The notes beneath the pieces are model-generated. The model had not been told where the DNA came from and searched no databases. It saw only the letters and a list, made by a program, of their open reading frames with translations. A stretch of DNA of 64,000 nt from Streptomyces genisteinicus (GTDB lineage: Bacteria; Actinomycetota; Actinomycetes; Streptomycetales; Streptomycetaceae), in contig NZ_CP060825.1 of NCBI RefSeq assembly GCF_014489615.1, positions 7,052,001 to 7,116,000 of the forward strand, written 5' to 3'. A program made the translations under genes and the position numbers. Positions within the stretch are counted from its first letter, which is position 1, and every line of letters begins with the position of its first letter. Shown here piece by piece: positions 1-8,134 of this stretch.

Positions 1-9
1 CGGCGGCGG

Positions 10-28
10 GGGCCCGGTCCCCGGGCCC
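10..28 (-). terminator. Possible terminator hairpin
   Basis: Arms GGGCCCGG and CCGGGCCC face each other across three bases, just past the stop of the leftward aspartate-dehydrogenase-like gene. It would end the leftward catabolic operon. The stem is only 8 bp and there is no T-run. Confidence 0.4.
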
Positions 29-36
29 GGCGGCGG

Positions 37-840
37 TCACAGGATCTGTCCCGTCCGGCCCGCGAGCGCGCCCAGCGAGCGCAGCACCGCGTGCGGGACG
101 ACCTGGCTGGTCGCCGGGTTGCCGGGGTCGGGCCGGTGGGCGACCTCGAAGCGGTAGGCGCCGTGCGGGCCGGACGCCTCCACCACATGCCGGGTACGGT
201 CGGCGGCCGGGTCGGCGACGACCTGGACCCGCACAGTGTCCAGGTCGCCGACGGCCAGCGCGACCGATGCGGCCACGTTCGTCGATTTCGGGAATTTCAC
301 GGGCACGTCGCGGGCGGTGCCGGACATGATCTCCACCGGCCCGGTCGCGTTGCGCATCCGCGTCAGCAGCTCCTCGTCCATCCAGGGCTGTTCGAGGGTG
401 GCGGGCAGCTTGGTCGTGGTCAGCCGGACCTCGTCGAGCGGGCCCATCGAGCGGGCCGCCTGGAGCAGGTCGAGCCCGCCGACCGCGCCGCCGGTGAAGT
501 AGACCCGGCCCGGGCCCGCGGCGAGCAGCCGCCCGCCCAGCTCGTCGTCGGTCAGCGCGCCGGTGGAGGCGACGAGCAGATCGGTGCCGGAGTCCAGGAT
601 CCGCTCGCCCCACTCGCGCACGACGCCCTGGCCGGCGGCCTCCACGATCAGGTCGCACAGCTCCAGCGCCTCCTCGAAGGGGACCTGCCGGGCCGGTGCC
701 GCCTCGCCGAGGGGGCGGTTGTCGACGATGCACACGAGTTCCGCGCCGGCGATCCGGCCCTCGGCGAGCGCCGTGCCGACGACGCGTCCGATGGCGCCCC
801 AGCCGACGACTCCGACCTTCCGTACGGTGCTGCTGCTCAT
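37..840 (-). CDS. Aspartate dehydrogenase-like NAD(P)-dependent oxidoreductase
   Basis: This 267-residue protein opens with a Rossmann nucleotide-binding motif, GWGAIG, near residues 13-18. It has the overall layout of the L-aspartate dehydrogenase / DUF108 family, including the C-terminal half around FPKSTNVAAS, which is characteristic of the family. Those enzymes interconvert aspartate and oxaloacetate/iminoaspartate, but many homologues sit in catabolic operons and act on other substrates. The ATG start overlaps the stop of the upstream dioxygenase gene by ATGA, so the two are translationally coupled; this also rules out the longer reading frame to 1212. It is the last gene of a leftward three-gene operon with the dioxygenase and aldehyde dehydrogenase. 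No quinolinate synthesis (nadA/nadC) genes are nearby, so I infer a catabolic role. The true substrate is unknown. Confidence 0.8.
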   Translation of the reverse strand: MSSSTVRKVGVVGWGAIGRVVGTALAEGRIAGAELVCIVDNRPLGEAAPARQVPFEEALELCDLIVEAAGQGVVREWGERILDSGTDLLVASTGALTDDELGGRLLAAGPGRVYFTGGAVGGLDLLQAARSMGPLDEVRLTTTKLPATLEQPWMDEELLTRMRNATGPVEIMSGTARDVPVKFPKSTNVAASVALAVGDLDTVRVQVVADPAADRTRHVVEASGPHGAYRFEVAHRPDPGNPATSQVVPHAVLRSLGALAGRTGQIL

Positions 841-1799
841 GCGGGGTCCTCCTGGGCTTTCTCCGGGTTCGCGGCGTCGACCGGGGCGAGCGGGCCGGGG
901 TCGGGGCTTCCCGCCATGTGGCAGCGGATCTCCTTCGACAGCGGTCCGGCCGTGCCCCACAGGTCGGACAGCTCCGGGACCCGCCGCCACACCTTCGCGA
1001 TCCACGCGTCCTCGACGATCTGGGCGACCTCGGAGGTGTACTCGCAGACCAGTCCGGAGGGGTCGGTGAAGTAGGAGAAGGTGTTGTTGCCGGGGCCGTG
1101 GCGGCCGGGACCCCACTGCGGTGTGATGCCGTGGTGGCGGAGCCGGCCGAGTCCGCGCATGAAGTGGTCGACCGAGGTCATCTCGTAGGCCACGTGGTTG
1201 AGGGAGGTCCACTCGGCCTGGTTGAACGCGATGCAGTGGTGGTCGGCGTTGCAGCGCAGGAACGCCATCTGGTGCTCGGACCAGTCGGAGACGCGCAGTC
1301 CGAGGACGTCGCAGTAGAACGCGACGGCGGCGTCGATGTCGGTGGTGTTGAGCACCGCGTGGGTGACGCCGACCGGCACCGCGCCGTCCCGGCCCCGCGG
1401 GACCACGGCGTGCACGTCGGCGCTGATCTCCACGAGGCGCCCCTCGGGGTCGGTGAAGCGCACCCCGTAGCCGCCGCCCGCCTGCTCCAGCGGGCCGGGG
1501 CCGTGGACGGGGACGATGCCGCGCGCCTGGAGGCGCCGGGCGGCCTCGTCGACCTCGGCGGGGGTGCCGACGGCGAAGGCGATGCGCCCGAGGCCCACCC
1601 GCTCGTGCTCGGTCAGGTGCAGCACGTGGTGCTCGTCGCTCGTCCCGCGCAGCCAGCGGGCGCCGGTGTCGGACTCGACGGTCTCCAGGCCCCAGACGTC
1701 CTCGTAGAAGCCGGCGGCCTCGGCGAAGGCGGGGGTGCGCAGCTCCACGTAGCGCAGGTGGCGGAGCCGGGCGACGGGGCCGGGCGGTGGACGGTGCAT
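837..1799 (-). CDS. Extradiol ring-cleavage dioxygenase, two VOC domains
   Basis: The 320-residue protein holds two vicinal-oxygen-chelate domains, about residues 10-130 and 143-275, as in 2,3-dihydroxybiphenyl or catechol 2,3-dioxygenases. The expected iron-binding facial triad is visible in the second domain: His147 (VTHAVLN), His202 (LNHVAYE) and Glu253 (VCEYTSE), the same positions within a few residues as in BphC. So it is probably an active Fe(II) meta-cleavage enzyme. The C-terminal extension of about 45 residues is rich in Pro, Asp and Ala. It sits between the aldehyde dehydrogenase (61 bp upstream) and the aspartate-dehydrogenase-like gene (4-bp overlap). This suggests cleavage of a catechol-like, perhaps amino-substituted, ring followed by oxidation of the aldehyde product. 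The actual substrate cannot be told from the sequence. Confidence 0.85.
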   Translation of the reverse strand: MHRPPPGPVARLRHLRYVELRTPAFAEAAGFYEDVWGLETVESDTGARWLRGTSDEHHVLHLTEHERVGLGRIAFAVGTPAEVDEAARRLQARGIVPVHGPGPLEQAGGGYGVRFTDPEGRLVEISADVHAVVPRGRDGAVPVGVTHAVLNTTDIDAAVAFYCDVLGLRVSDWSEHQMAFLRCNADHHCIAFNQAEWTSLNHVAYEMTSVDHFMRGLGRLRHHGITPQWGPGRHGPGNNTFSYFTDPSGLVCEYTSEVAQIVEDAWIAKVWRRVPELSDLWGTAGPLSKEIRCHMAGSPDPGPLAPVDAANPEKAQEDPA

Positions 1800-1860
1800 G
1801 GGTCTCTCCAGACGGGCGTGCGGGGCGTGCGGGGCGGGTCGGCCGGCGGGGGGCGCCGGG

Positions 1861-3345
1861 TCAGCCGGCCCAGGGCAGGGGGGCGTCCGAGGTGCCCCAG
1901 TACAGGGACTTCTGCCGCTGGTAGGAGCGGATCGCGTCGCGGCCCTTCTCCATGCCGAGGCCGCTGTCCTTCCAGCCGCTGAACGGGGTGGAGGCGCTGA
2001 ACTGCTTGTACGTGTTGATCCAGACGGTGCCGGCCTCGATCCGGCGGGCGAGCCGCCATGCGGCCCGCGCGTCCCGGGTCCAGATGCCGCAGGCCAGCCC
2101 GTAGACGGAGTCGTTGGCCTGGCGGACCAGGTCGTCCTCGTCGTCGTAGGGGAGGGCCACCAGGACGGGGCCGAAGATCTCCTCCTGGCAGGTCCGGGAG
2201 GTGTTGGGCAGGCCGTCGAGGACGGTCGGCAGGTAGTACGCCCCGTCGCGGTGGTCCTCGCCCCCGGGGGCCGCGCCGCCGCACAGCACCCGCGCGCCCT
2301 CGGAGCGGGCGAGGTCCACGTACGCGGCGACCGCGTCGCGGTGGCGGTGGTGCACCAGCGGGCCCACCTGGGTGGCGGGATCGGTGCCGGGGCCGACCCG
2401 CAGGGCCCGGACGCGTTCGACCAGCTTGCCGAGGAAGGAGTCGTAGAGCTCGCGGGCGACGAAGAGCCGGGAGCCGGCGATGCAGGACTGCCCGCTGGAC
2501 GAGAAGACCCCGAACATCACACCGGCCAGGGCCTGTTCGACGTCGGCGTCGGCGCGCACGATCGTCGGCGACTTCCCGCCGAGCTCCAGCGAGGCGGGCA
2601 CCAGCTTCTGCGCGGCGATCGCGGCGATGCCGCGGCCGGTGGAGGTGCCGCCGGTGAAGCCGATCCGGCCGACGAGCGGGTGGCGCACGAGGGCGTCGCC
2701 GACGGTCCGGCCGCTGCCCGGCAGGACCGAGAGCAGCGCGGTGGGGAGCCCCGCCTCCTCGAGTGCCCGGGTGATCAGCCGGCCGAGGGCGAGGGAGACG
2801 AGCGGGGTCCAGGCGGCCGGCTTGAGGAGGACGGCGTTCCCCGCGGCGAGCGCGGGGGCGATCTTCTGCGCGTCGCTGGCGACGGGGGAGTTCCACGGGT
2901 TGACCGCGGCGACCACGCCCACCGGCTCGTGGACGCTCATCGTGACGTACGTCCCCCGGGAGGGGGTGAGGCTGTCCTCGGCGGTCTCCAGGGCGGCGGC
3001 CGTGTAGCGGAAGGTGCCGGCCGCGCTGAGCGCGAGCGCCCGGGTCTCGGCCAGGGTCTTGCCGGTGTCGGCGGTCTGGATCGCCGCGAGCTCGTCGGCG
3101 GCCTCCTCGACGAGGGCGCCGATGCGGTGCAGCACCCGGGCCCGCTCGTGCGGGAGCAGATCGCGCCAGCGGGGGTCGGCGGCCGCGGCGGCCGCCGCCT
3201 CGGCGGCCTCGCCGACCTCGGCAGGGGACGCCGAGTGCACGGTGGCGAGCACGAGGCCGGTCGCCGGATCGACGGTGTCGACCGGGTCGCCGGCACCACG
3301 CCGCCACTGGCCCGCGATGAGGATGTCGGTGGGGTAGTGGGGCAC
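1861..3345 (-). CDS. Aldehyde dehydrogenase, meta-pathway / betaine-aldehyde type
   Basis: A 494-residue NAD(P)-dependent aldehyde dehydrogenase of standard length. The catalytic set is complete: Asn152 in NPWNS, Glu254 in LELGGKS and nucleophile Cys288 in SGQSC. The closing motif FSGWKDSG is also typical. It is the first gene of the leftward operon and precedes the extradiol dioxygenase by 61 bp, which favours a role in oxidising the semialdehyde released by ring cleavage (as 2-hydroxymuconic semialdehyde dehydrogenase does). That link is inferred from context; general aliphatic or betaine aldehyde activity cannot be excluded. Transcription probably starts in the region between it and the divergent MFS gene, where repeated CTAAG-type motifs lie. 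Confidence 0.88.
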   Translation of the reverse strand: MPHYPTDILIAGQWRRGAGDPVDTVDPATGLVLATVHSASPAEVGEAAEAAAAAAADPRWRDLLPHERARVLHRIGALVEEAADELAAIQTADTGKTLAETRALALSAAGTFRYTAAALETAEDSLTPSRGTYVTMSVHEPVGVVAAVNPWNSPVASDAQKIAPALAAGNAVLLKPAAWTPLVSLALGRLITRALEEAGLPTALLSVLPGSGRTVGDALVRHPLVGRIGFTGGTSTGRGIAAIAAQKLVPASLELGGKSPTIVRADADVEQALAGVMFGVFSSSGQSCIAGSRLFVARELYDSFLGKLVERVRALRVGPGTDPATQVGPLVHHRHRDAVAAYVDLARSEGARVLCGGAAPGGEDHRDGAYYLPTVLDGLPNTSRTCQEEIFGPVLVALPYDDEDDLVRQANDSVYGLACGIWTRDARAAWRLARRIEAGTVWINTYKQFSASTPFSGWKDSGLGMEKGRDAIRSYQRQKSLYWGTSDAPLPWAG

Positions 3346-3488
3346 GGCGGCTCCTGGCGGTGATGCGGCGGGCGGGGGACTGCGGACAACTCGGCCAAAG
3401 GTCCGGGGACTTCGGGGAAGGGCGGCGCGAGGCGGGCCCAGGTGGCACCGCCGCTGCGGCGTCCCTCGTTTCCCGAAGTGCTAGAAAT

Positions 3489-3631
3489 CTAAGGGCTTAA
3501 CTTTCTCGACGCAAGACCCCGAGGTGGAATCGTTGTGAAGGAGGTCTTGAGCGCGACATCTGTCATGTGAAGGATGTGTCACGGCAAGATGGCCGAAAGA
3601 TTCCTAAGCTCTTAACCATTGACCGCTTAGG
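3489..3631. promoter_or_regulatory. Divergent promoter region with repeated CTAAG-NN-CTTAA motif
   Basis: The 337-bp gap between the aldehyde dehydrogenase and MFS genes is noticeably AT-richer than its surroundings. It carries CTAAGGGCTTAA at 3489-3500 and CTAAGCTCTTAA at 3604-3615, the same near-palindrome in two copies 115 bp apart, one close to each gene. The second copy also starts a longer inverted repeat, CCTAAGC (3603-3609) facing GCTTAGG (3625-3631). This is the layout of an operator pair for one regulator controlling both directions. No regulator gene lies directly beside it; the nearest is the TetR-MarR fusion, whose own operator looks different. Confidence 0.55.
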
Positions 3632-3682
3632 TACTTGACTCTACTGTCGCCGCAACTCCCTTGTTCGCGGAAGGACCCCTCC

Positions 3683-5059
3683 ATGACGACTGTGGCCGGC
3701 AAACCAGCCCTCGGCTCCGTAGCCGCGCGACTCGAACGGCTGCCGCACTCGCGCTGGCACGTCAAGGTCCGCTTCCTGATCGGCGCCGTCACCTTCTTCG
3801 AGGCGTTCGACCAGCTGCTGGCCGCCTCCGCCCTGCCCGTCCTGATGGACGAGTGGAACCTGTCCACCGGACAGGCCACCTTCGCCGTCACCGCCGCCTC
3901 GATCGGCATGCTCCTCGGCGCCCTGGCCGCCGGCTGGCTCGGCGACCGGGTCGGCCGGGTGCGCACGGTGGCGCTCGGCGTCGGCATCACGGGCCTCTCC
4001 AGCCTGGCCGTCGCCTTCGCCGGATCGATCGAGACGTTCGCGCTCTTCCGCTTCGTGCAGGGGCTCGGCATCGGCGGCGTGGTGCCCGTCGCGGCGACGT
4101 ACATCAACGAGATCGCCCGCTCGGACAAGCGCGGCCGGTTCGTCCTGCTCTACGAGATGATCTTCCCGGCCGGTCTCGCCACCGCCACCCTGGTGGCCGT
4201 CTGGGTGGTGCCCAACCTCGGCTGGCGCGCGATGTTCCTCATCGGCGCACTGCCCGTCCTGATCGCCGTCGCCCTGCCCCGCCACGTCGAGGAGTCGCCC
4301 CGCTGGCTGCTCGCCCGCGGCCGGGTGGAGGAGGCCGAGGAGATCATCGCCCGCATCGAGGCCCAGGTCGAGGCCTCCGTCAAGGAGCCGCTGCCCGCCC
4401 CCGCCCCGGTCGACCCGGCCCTGGAGGAGAAGGCCGCGGGCACCGGTCGCATCCGCGAGCTGTTCCAGGGCCGCTACCTGCGCCGCACGGCGGTGATCTC
4501 CGGGCTGTGGTTCGTCGCCTACTACGTGAACCACGGCATCTCGACCTGGCTGCCCTCCCTCTACACGAAGGAGTTCGACCTCGATCTGACCACCGCGCTC
4601 GTCTTCACCCTGCTGAGCAACGTCACCGGCCTGCTGGGCACCTTCATCGCCGCCATGGTCATCGACCGCATCGGCCGCCGCCCGGCGCTGATCGCCGCGC
4701 TGACCGGCGCGATGCTCGCCCTGGGCGTCCTCGCCCTGCTCGGGGCCACCTCGGGCACCCAGGTCGCGATCTTCGCCTCCTGTACGACGTTCTTCCTGTT
4801 CGCCATCAACGCGGGGCTCTACCTCTACTCGCCCGAGATGTACCCGACCCGTATCCGGGCCACGGGCGCCTCGTTCGGCGGACTCTGGAACCGTGCCGGA
4901 GTCATCCTCGGCCCCGTCACCGTCGGCGCGATCATCGGAGCGGGCGGCAGCCTCTCCCTGGTCTTCGCCCAGCTCGCCGTGGTCGCCGCGGTGGGCGCGG
5001 TGATCGCCTGGTTCGCGATCGAGACCAAGGGCAAGACGCTGGAGGAGCTCAACAGCTGA
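3683..5059 (+). CDS. MFS transporter, metabolite:H+ symporter type
   Basis: A 458-residue major facilitator protein with about twelve hydrophobic segments. It shows the family's loop motif after helix 2 (GWLGDRVGRVR) and its relaxed repeat after helix 8 (MVIDRIGRRP), plus ESPRWLL and PEMYPTRIR signatures shared by sugar and aromatic-acid porters. It should import a small, probably anionic, substrate by proton symport. The start at 3683 is chosen because GGAAGGA lies 7 bases upstream; the longer frame from 3635 reads through promoter-like sequence. It is divergent from the dioxygenase/aldehyde dehydrogenase operon and likely co-regulated with it, so I infer that it imports that pathway's substrate. 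Confidence 0.85.
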   Translation: MTTVAGKPALGSVAARLERLPHSRWHVKVRFLIGAVTFFEAFDQLLAASALPVLMDEWNLSTGQATFAVTAASIGMLLGALAAGWLGDRVGRVRTVALGVGITGLSSLAVAFAGSIETFALFRFVQGLGIGGVVPVAATYINEIARSDKRGRFVLLYEMIFPAGLATATLVAVWVVPNLGWRAMFLIGALPVLIAVALPRHVEESPRWLLARGRVEEAEEIIARIEAQVEASVKEPLPAPAPVDPALEEKAAGTGRIRELFQGRYLRRTAVISGLWFVAYYVNHGISTWLPSLYTKEFDLDLTTALVFTLLSNVTGLLGTFIAAMVIDRIGRRPALIAALTGAMLALGVLALLGATSGTQVAIFASCTTFFLFAINAGLYLYSPEMYPTRIRATGASFGGLWNRAGVILGPVTVGAIIGAGGSLSLVFAQLAVVAAVGAVIAWFAIETKGKTLEELNS

Positions 5060-5073
5060 GGTCGCGCCTCGCG

Positions 5074-5135
5074 CGCGGGGGTGCGTTGCCCTGGTCGCCG
5101 GCGGTCCGCCGGCGAACGGGCGGCGCACCCCCGCG
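5074..5135 (+). terminator. Nested hairpin terminator
   Basis: Perfect 12-bp arms CGCGGGGGTGCG and CGCACCCCCGCG enclose a second, 9-bp inverted repeat (5096-5104 with 5106-5114). The structure begins 15 bp after the MFS stop codon and should end that transcript. Confidence 0.7.
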
Positions 5136-5328
5136 CCGCGTCGGGGGCACGGGCGGGTGCGGGCGCGGCGCAGTGGGCGGGCCGGGGCCGCTCGGGCGGT
5201 CTCGGACCGTACGGCGATCGAAGGCACCCGGCCCGCACGGGTGCGGACAGCCGTGACCGGAGCGGGCGGCCGCAGGCCGTGCCCCTCACCGGCCGGCCGG
5301 GGGCGACGACGCCGGCACGACGTCTGCC

Positions 5329-5433
5329 CCACGCCGCGCGCGGCGTGGTGCCGGTGATCCCGACCCCACGCCCGCGCGTCTGCGTCAGGCCACGCGCGGC
5401 GTGGTGCCGACGACCCCGACCCCACGCCCGCGC
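5329..5433. repeat. 41-bp direct repeat with embedded palindromes, in a convergent gap
   Basis: Positions 5337-5377 and 5393-5433 match in 38 of 41 bases. Each copy begins in a palindrome: a perfect 20-bp one at 5329-5348, and a 15-bp one with CCACGC and GCGTGG arms at 5390-5404. The 398-bp gap (5060-5457) separates the convergent MFS and TetR-MarR genes and holds no plausible gene, so these hairpins probably act as terminators facing both ways. Confidence 0.6.
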
Positions 5434-5457
5434 CCGCACGTACGGCGAAGCGCCCCG

Positions 5458-6756
5458 TTACCCCGCCCCCAGCGCACCCAGCAGCGCCGACAGTCGCCTG
5501 CGCTCCGCCGGGCCGAGAGGCGCGAGCAGTTCCTCCTCCTCCCGCGCCCGGGCGGCGCGCACCCGTTCGGCCAGCGCCAGGCCCTCGGGCGTGAGGCACA
5601 GGTGCACGATCCTGCGGTCGTGCGCGTCGCGGTCGCGCCGTACGAGACCGGCCGCCTCCAGCCGGTCGGCGTGCTGGGTCAGGCTCCCGGCGCGGACCGT
5701 GCCCGACGCCGCCACCTCACCCGTCGTGCGCCGGTACGGCGCACCCGCCTCGCTCAGCGCGGCCAGGACGTCGCAGGCGGGCAGGCCGATGCCGTACGGG
5801 CGGACCGCCTCGGCGAGCGACGCCTGGTGCCGCTGCGCGCACGCCGCCAGCCGGGCGAACAGTTCCGCGTTCGAGCCGTCCGCTCCGGCGGACCCGGCGG
5901 GGGACACGGCGCCGGCGGCCGGCGCCGCGGTGGTCGCGGGGGAGTGCGGCATCGCCGCAGCGGCCGCCGGGCCGGGCGGGGCCGCCGGCCCGGACCCGGT
6001 TACGGCCCCGTCCGGCAGGCCGTTCCCGGTCCCGCCCGGCTCCCCGGCCCCGTCCGGCATGCCGTTCCCGGCTCCGCCCGCGCCGCCGTCCGAGCGCCCC
6101 GCACCGAAGGCGGCGGCGAGGACCTCCGCCAGGGCCGGGGCGAGATCGCGGGTCGGCAGCGAGGCGGCCGGTTCGTGCGCGAACAGATAGCGCTCCATGA
6201 TCACGCCGAAGAGGACGCTGCGCACGAGACCGGCGCGCACCTCCGCCCGCGGCGAGGTGCCGAGCAGCCGTGCGAGGGGTTCGCCGACCTGCCGGTCCAG
6301 GATCGTGCGCAGCAGGTCCGCGCTCGGCGCGTGGCCGATGGCCGACCGGATCAGCGCGGGCCACGGGTCGTCGGCGGGCAGCCGGTCCCAGCGTTCCAGG
6401 TAGGCGTCGGCGAGGGCCGCCGGGACGTCGCCGGCGCCCCGTGCCGCGGCCGCGACGACGTCCTCCGTGACGCCCGCGCCGTTCCCCACCGCCTCCCGGA
6501 ACAGGCCGTCCTTGGTGCCGAAGTAGGCCATCACGAGCCCCGGGGTCACGCCCGCGTCGGCGGCGATGGCGCGCACCCCGACGCCCCGGTAGCCGTGGGC
6601 TCCGAAGAGCCGGCGGGCCGCGTCGAGGACGGCCCTGCGGTTGCCCTCGGGGTCGTGGGAGCCCGCGCGGCGCCTGCCGGGCGGGGGGCCGGCGGCGCCC
6701 TCGTCCGGCTGCTCGGGGGCGGAGTGACGCGATCGGCTCTTGCTCCTGGGATCCAC
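5458..6756 (-). CDS. TetR-MarR fusion transcriptional regulator
   Basis: A single 432-residue frame joins two regulator types. Residues about 28-215 are a TetR repressor: a helix-turn-helix with GVRAIAADAGVT and the YFGTKDGLF signature, then an all-helical ligand domain. A Gly/Pro/Ala-rich linker of about 80 residues follows. The last about 125 residues are a MarR winged helix with DRLEAAGLVRR and the wing DAHDRRIVHL. The frame also runs to an ATG at 6798, but the DNA there is a 26-bp palindrome that looks like the operator. I therefore place the start at GTG 6756, preceded by GAGG six bases upstream. It lies downstream of xdhC and beside the molybdenum hydroxylase genes, so it may control either. 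MarR could be translated separately from an internal start; the sequence does not decide this. Confidence 0.8.
   Translation of the reverse strand: MDPRSKSRSRHSAPEQPDEGAAGPPPGRRRAGSHDPEGNRRAVLDAARRLFGAHGYRGVGVRAIAADAGVTPGLVMAYFGTKDGLFREAVGNGAGVTEDVVAAAARGAGDVPAALADAYLERWDRLPADDPWPALIRSAIGHAPSADLLRTILDRQVGEPLARLLGTSPRAEVRAGLVRSVLFGVIMERYLFAHEPAASLPTRDLAPALAEVLAAAFGAGRSDGGAGGAGNGMPDGAGEPGGTGNGLPDGAVTGSGPAAPPGPAAAAAMPHSPATTAAPAAGAVSPAGSAGADGSNAELFARLAACAQRHQASLAEAVRPYGIGLPACDVLAALSEAGAPYRRTTGEVAASGTVRAGSLTQHADRLEAAGLVRRDRDAHDRRIVHLCLTPEGLALAERVRAARAREEEELLAPLGPAERRRLSALLGALGAG
6004..6080 (-). repeat. 42-bp tandem duplication inside the regulator's linker
   Basis: Positions 6004-6038 repeat at 6046-6080 with three mismatches over 35 bases. 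In the protein this doubles the motif GNGMPDG / GNGLPDG within the Gly-rich linker between the TetR and MarR parts. The 42-bp period keeps the reading frame. Confidence 0.65.
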
Positions 6757-6769
6757 GTGCCTCAGATTA

Positions 6770-6795
6770 AACGAGTGTTCATAAAAACAGTCGTT
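6770..6795. promoter_or_regulatory. Candidate TetR operator upstream of the fusion regulator
   Basis: AACGAGTGTT (6770-6779) and AACAGTCGTT (6786-6795) form an inverted repeat with 9 of 10 positions paired and a 6-bp spacer, a typical TetR operator geometry. It lies 14 bp upstream of the chosen GTG start and 10 bp from the xdhC stop, in an AT-rich island, so autoregulation is likely. Confidence 0.65.
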
Positions 6796-6804
6796 CAAAA
6801 ACGG

Positions 6805-7884
6805 TCACGAAGCGTGCACGGGTCCGGCGAGTCCGGTGAGCGGCGCGCCGCTGCCGCCGCGCCGGACGGCCACGATCTCCGCCATGATCGACAGGGCCGT
6901 CTCCTCCGCTCCCCGGCCGCCGAGGTCGAGGCCGATCGGCGAGCGGAGCCGCGCCAGTTCGGCCTCCGTCGTCCCCGCGGCGCGCAGCCGCCCGATCCGG
7001 TCGGCGTGGGTGCGCCGGCTGCCAAGCGCTCCCACGTATCCGGCCCCGCCGCGCAGCGCGAGGGCCAGTACCGGCACGTCGAAGCGGGCGTCGTGGGTCA
7101 GCACGCACACCGCCGTCTCCGCCCCCGCCCCGGCGGCGTGCGTGCGGAACCAGCGGTCGGGCCGGTCCGCCACGACCTCCTCGGCGCCGGGGAAACGCTC
7201 CGGCACGGCGAAGGCGGGCCGGTGGTCGCAGACGGTCACCCGGTGCCCGAGCGCGGCTCCGATCGCGGCGAGCGGCCGCGCGAACTCGGCGGCCCCGAGG
7301 ACCAGCAGCCGCGGGCGCGGCGCGAAGGACTGCACCAGCAGGGCGCCGGGGGCGCAGGCGCCGTCCGTGCCCTCGCCCGCGACCCCGTTCGCGCCGCGGC
7401 CGAGCATGCCCTCCCCGGCGAGCACCGCGGCCCGGTCGGCCTCCGGTGTGCCGAGCGAACCGGTGACGGTGCCCCCGCCCACGGCGAGGCTGCCCCCGCC
7501 CTCCACCGCGGTGACCAGGGCGACCGGCCGCCCCGCCGCGGCATCCGCCGCCACGCGGGGGAGCGGGGCGTCGGCGCGGATCTCGCGGACCAGGACCTCG
7601 ATCGTCCCGCCGCAGGTCAGCCCCACGGCGAACGCGTCGTCGTCGCCGACGCCCCACCGTTCGACGGTCGCCGGGGCGCCGGCGAGGACCTCCTCCGCGA
7701 CGGCGAAGACCGCGCCCTCGACGCAGCCGCCGGAGACGCTCCCGGCGATCCGGCCGTCCGCGGCGACCAGCATGGAGGAGCCCGGTCCGTGCGGGGCGGA
7801 GCCCCAGGTGCGGGTGACGGTGGCCATGGCGAAGCGGACCCCCGCCCGCTGCCAGGCGGCCGCCTGCTCGATGACGTGGTGCAC
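6805..7884 (-). CDS. xdhC: XdhC/CoxI-family molybdenum cofactor chaperone
   Basis: The 359-residue protein has the two-part XdhC layout. The N-terminal part carries RTWGSAPHGPGSSM and SVSGGCVEG, conserved in the family. A C-terminal Rossmann domain follows, containing LLVLGAAEFARPL, LTHDARFD and GYVGALGSRR. XdhC proteins bind the sulfurated molybdenum cofactor and load it into xanthine-dehydrogenase-type hydroxylases. The usual GAGH sequence of the Rossmann loop reads GAAE here. The gene is divergent from the three-subunit molybdenum hydroxylase starting at about 8135, which is its obvious client. The 250-bp shared intergenic region is AT-rich near 8010-8050 and should hold promoters in both directions. 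Confidence 0.85.
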   Translation of the reverse strand: MHHVIEQAAAWQRAGVRFAMATVTRTWGSAPHGPGSSMLVAADGRIAGSVSGGCVEGAVFAVAEEVLAGAPATVERWGVGDDDAFAVGLTCGGTIEVLVREIRADAPLPRVAADAAAGRPVALVTAVEGGGSLAVGGGTVTGSLGTPEADRAAVLAGEGMLGRGANGVAGEGTDGACAPGALLVQSFAPRPRLLVLGAAEFARPLAAIGAALGHRVTVCDHRPAFAVPERFPGAEEVVADRPDRWFRTHAAGAGAETAVCVLTHDARFDVPVLALALRGGAGYVGALGSRRTHADRIGRLRAAGTTEAELARLRSPIGLDLGGRGAEETALSIMAEIVAVRRGGSGAPLTGLAGPVHAS

Positions 7885-8134
7885 GGGCTCACTCCGTTCG
7901 GTGTGCGAGGGGTCCGGGTCGGTCCGGACGGTCGCGGAGAGCGGCGAGGCGGGCGCGGTGTGCGAGAACCCGGAGAAAATCGGGGCAATTCGCTGCTGCC
8001 TCTTGCCAAGAATAAACTTTAGTGTAAATCATTTCAGGTACTAGATAGATCCTTTGGCGACCATGTCCGCGCCGACCGATCCCCGGCGCGACGACCACCC
8101 GCGACGACGACCCGAGAGGTCCGGTGGCAGCAGG

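Noticed and set aside
3621..3630. GACCGCTTAG shared with 43209-43218, a common operator
   Set aside because: Only ten bases match and the surrounding symmetry differs; chance is a sufficient explanation.
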